From Pseudoips prasinana (taxonomy: Eukaryota; Arthropoda; Insecta; Lepidoptera; Nolidae), in NCBI GenBank assembly GCA_951640165.1, contig OX621255.1, positions 27,564,001-27,628,000 on the forward strand: 64,000 nucleotides of DNA, given 5' to 3'. Positions 63,687-64,000 of the stretch are shown piece after piece. The position numbers and the translations under genes were made by a program. Within the stretch, counting starts at the first letter, position 1. Each line of letters starts with the position of its first letter. The notes beneath the pieces are model-generated. The model did no database searches, was not told the DNA's origin, and saw only the letters and a program-made list of their open reading frames with translations.

Positions 63687-64000
63687 TATTGATGACACGT
63701 TGTTCAGTAACAGTTTCAATGGTAAATTAAGCTCCTTTAGTTACGTCCACTTTTTATATTACACCTTGTATAGAAATAAAGTAACATAGAGTTGAATTGA
63801 GATCCAAACTTGAAATAAACAAATGGTGCTATCTGATTTCAAACTGTCAGATTGAAAATCATACTTGATTTGTAGTAGAGTATCGTTAGAAAATTATATA
63901 TCATCTAGATAGATATTTAACTTTATTTGCCATTGTGTTTACACCTCTAGACGGCCAATGTGCCTTTGGATTCCCCTTGAATACATTGCAATGTTAAATT
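63687..64000. other. Unassigned AT-rich right edge
   Basis: No gene or repeat recognised. Confidence 0.35.

Overview
This is eukaryotic nuclear DNA, most likely from a moth or butterfly (Lepidoptera). It is AT-rich and packed with interspersed repeats: Lep1-like Helitrons, several tRNA-headed SINE families, RTE/CR1/jockey/R1-type LINE pieces, Penelope-like pieces and an env-bearing Ty3/gypsy provirus. The taxon is inferred from the repeat types, not from a host gene. I found no convincing host protein-coding gene, rRNA gene or functional tRNA gene, and no bacterial features.

Layout. 1-1497: Helitron, SINE and 5S-like fragments. 1498-9125: a 7.6-kb errantivirus-like provirus on the minus strand, inserted into a Helitron with a TGCG target duplication. 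It has near-identical LTRs, a tRNA-Ser-type primer site, gag (one in-frame stop), pol and env. 9126-16900: SINEs, a nest of dead LINEs (10.86-12.19 kb) and an R1-clade fragment. 17-24.7 kb: perfect hairpins, Penelope-like and LINE tails, MITEs and two complete Helitrons. 24.7-28.1 kb: a structurally intact single-ORF LINE (APE endonuclease plus reverse transcriptase, 1,035 aa). 28-46 kb: a dense mosaic of SINEs, Helitrons, MITEs and LINE tails. 46.9-50.7 kb: an almost full-length but broken CR1/jockey-like LINE with an esterase-like ORF1. 51-64 kb: more of the same families, including a second Tc1-like MITE and a long 5S-derived SINE copy.

How the parts relate. The autonomous elements (provirus, 24.8-kb LINE) could move themselves. 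The SINEs are short RNA-polymerase-III-type units built from interchangeable heads (several tRNA-like, one 5S rRNA-like) joined to shared central and 3' segments, which suggests common LINE partners. The Helitrons are non-autonomous and come in two size classes that share one 3' end. MITEs with TA or GTAC-type ends complete the picture.

Most unusual signal. There is a recurrent class of perfect inverted duplications with very short loops. Two sites have back-to-back hairpins (X, X-inverted, Y-inverted, Y). At three sites, comparison with another copy of the same repeat shows that the inverted arm was added locally. This looks like fold-back copying at broken ends or template switching rather than transposition.

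Labels used below: Hel-A/Hel-B (Helitrons), SINE-1 to SINE-6 (tRNA-headed), 5S-SINE, repeat R-A, LINE-B (a recurrent LINE 3' end). These are local labels, not database names.
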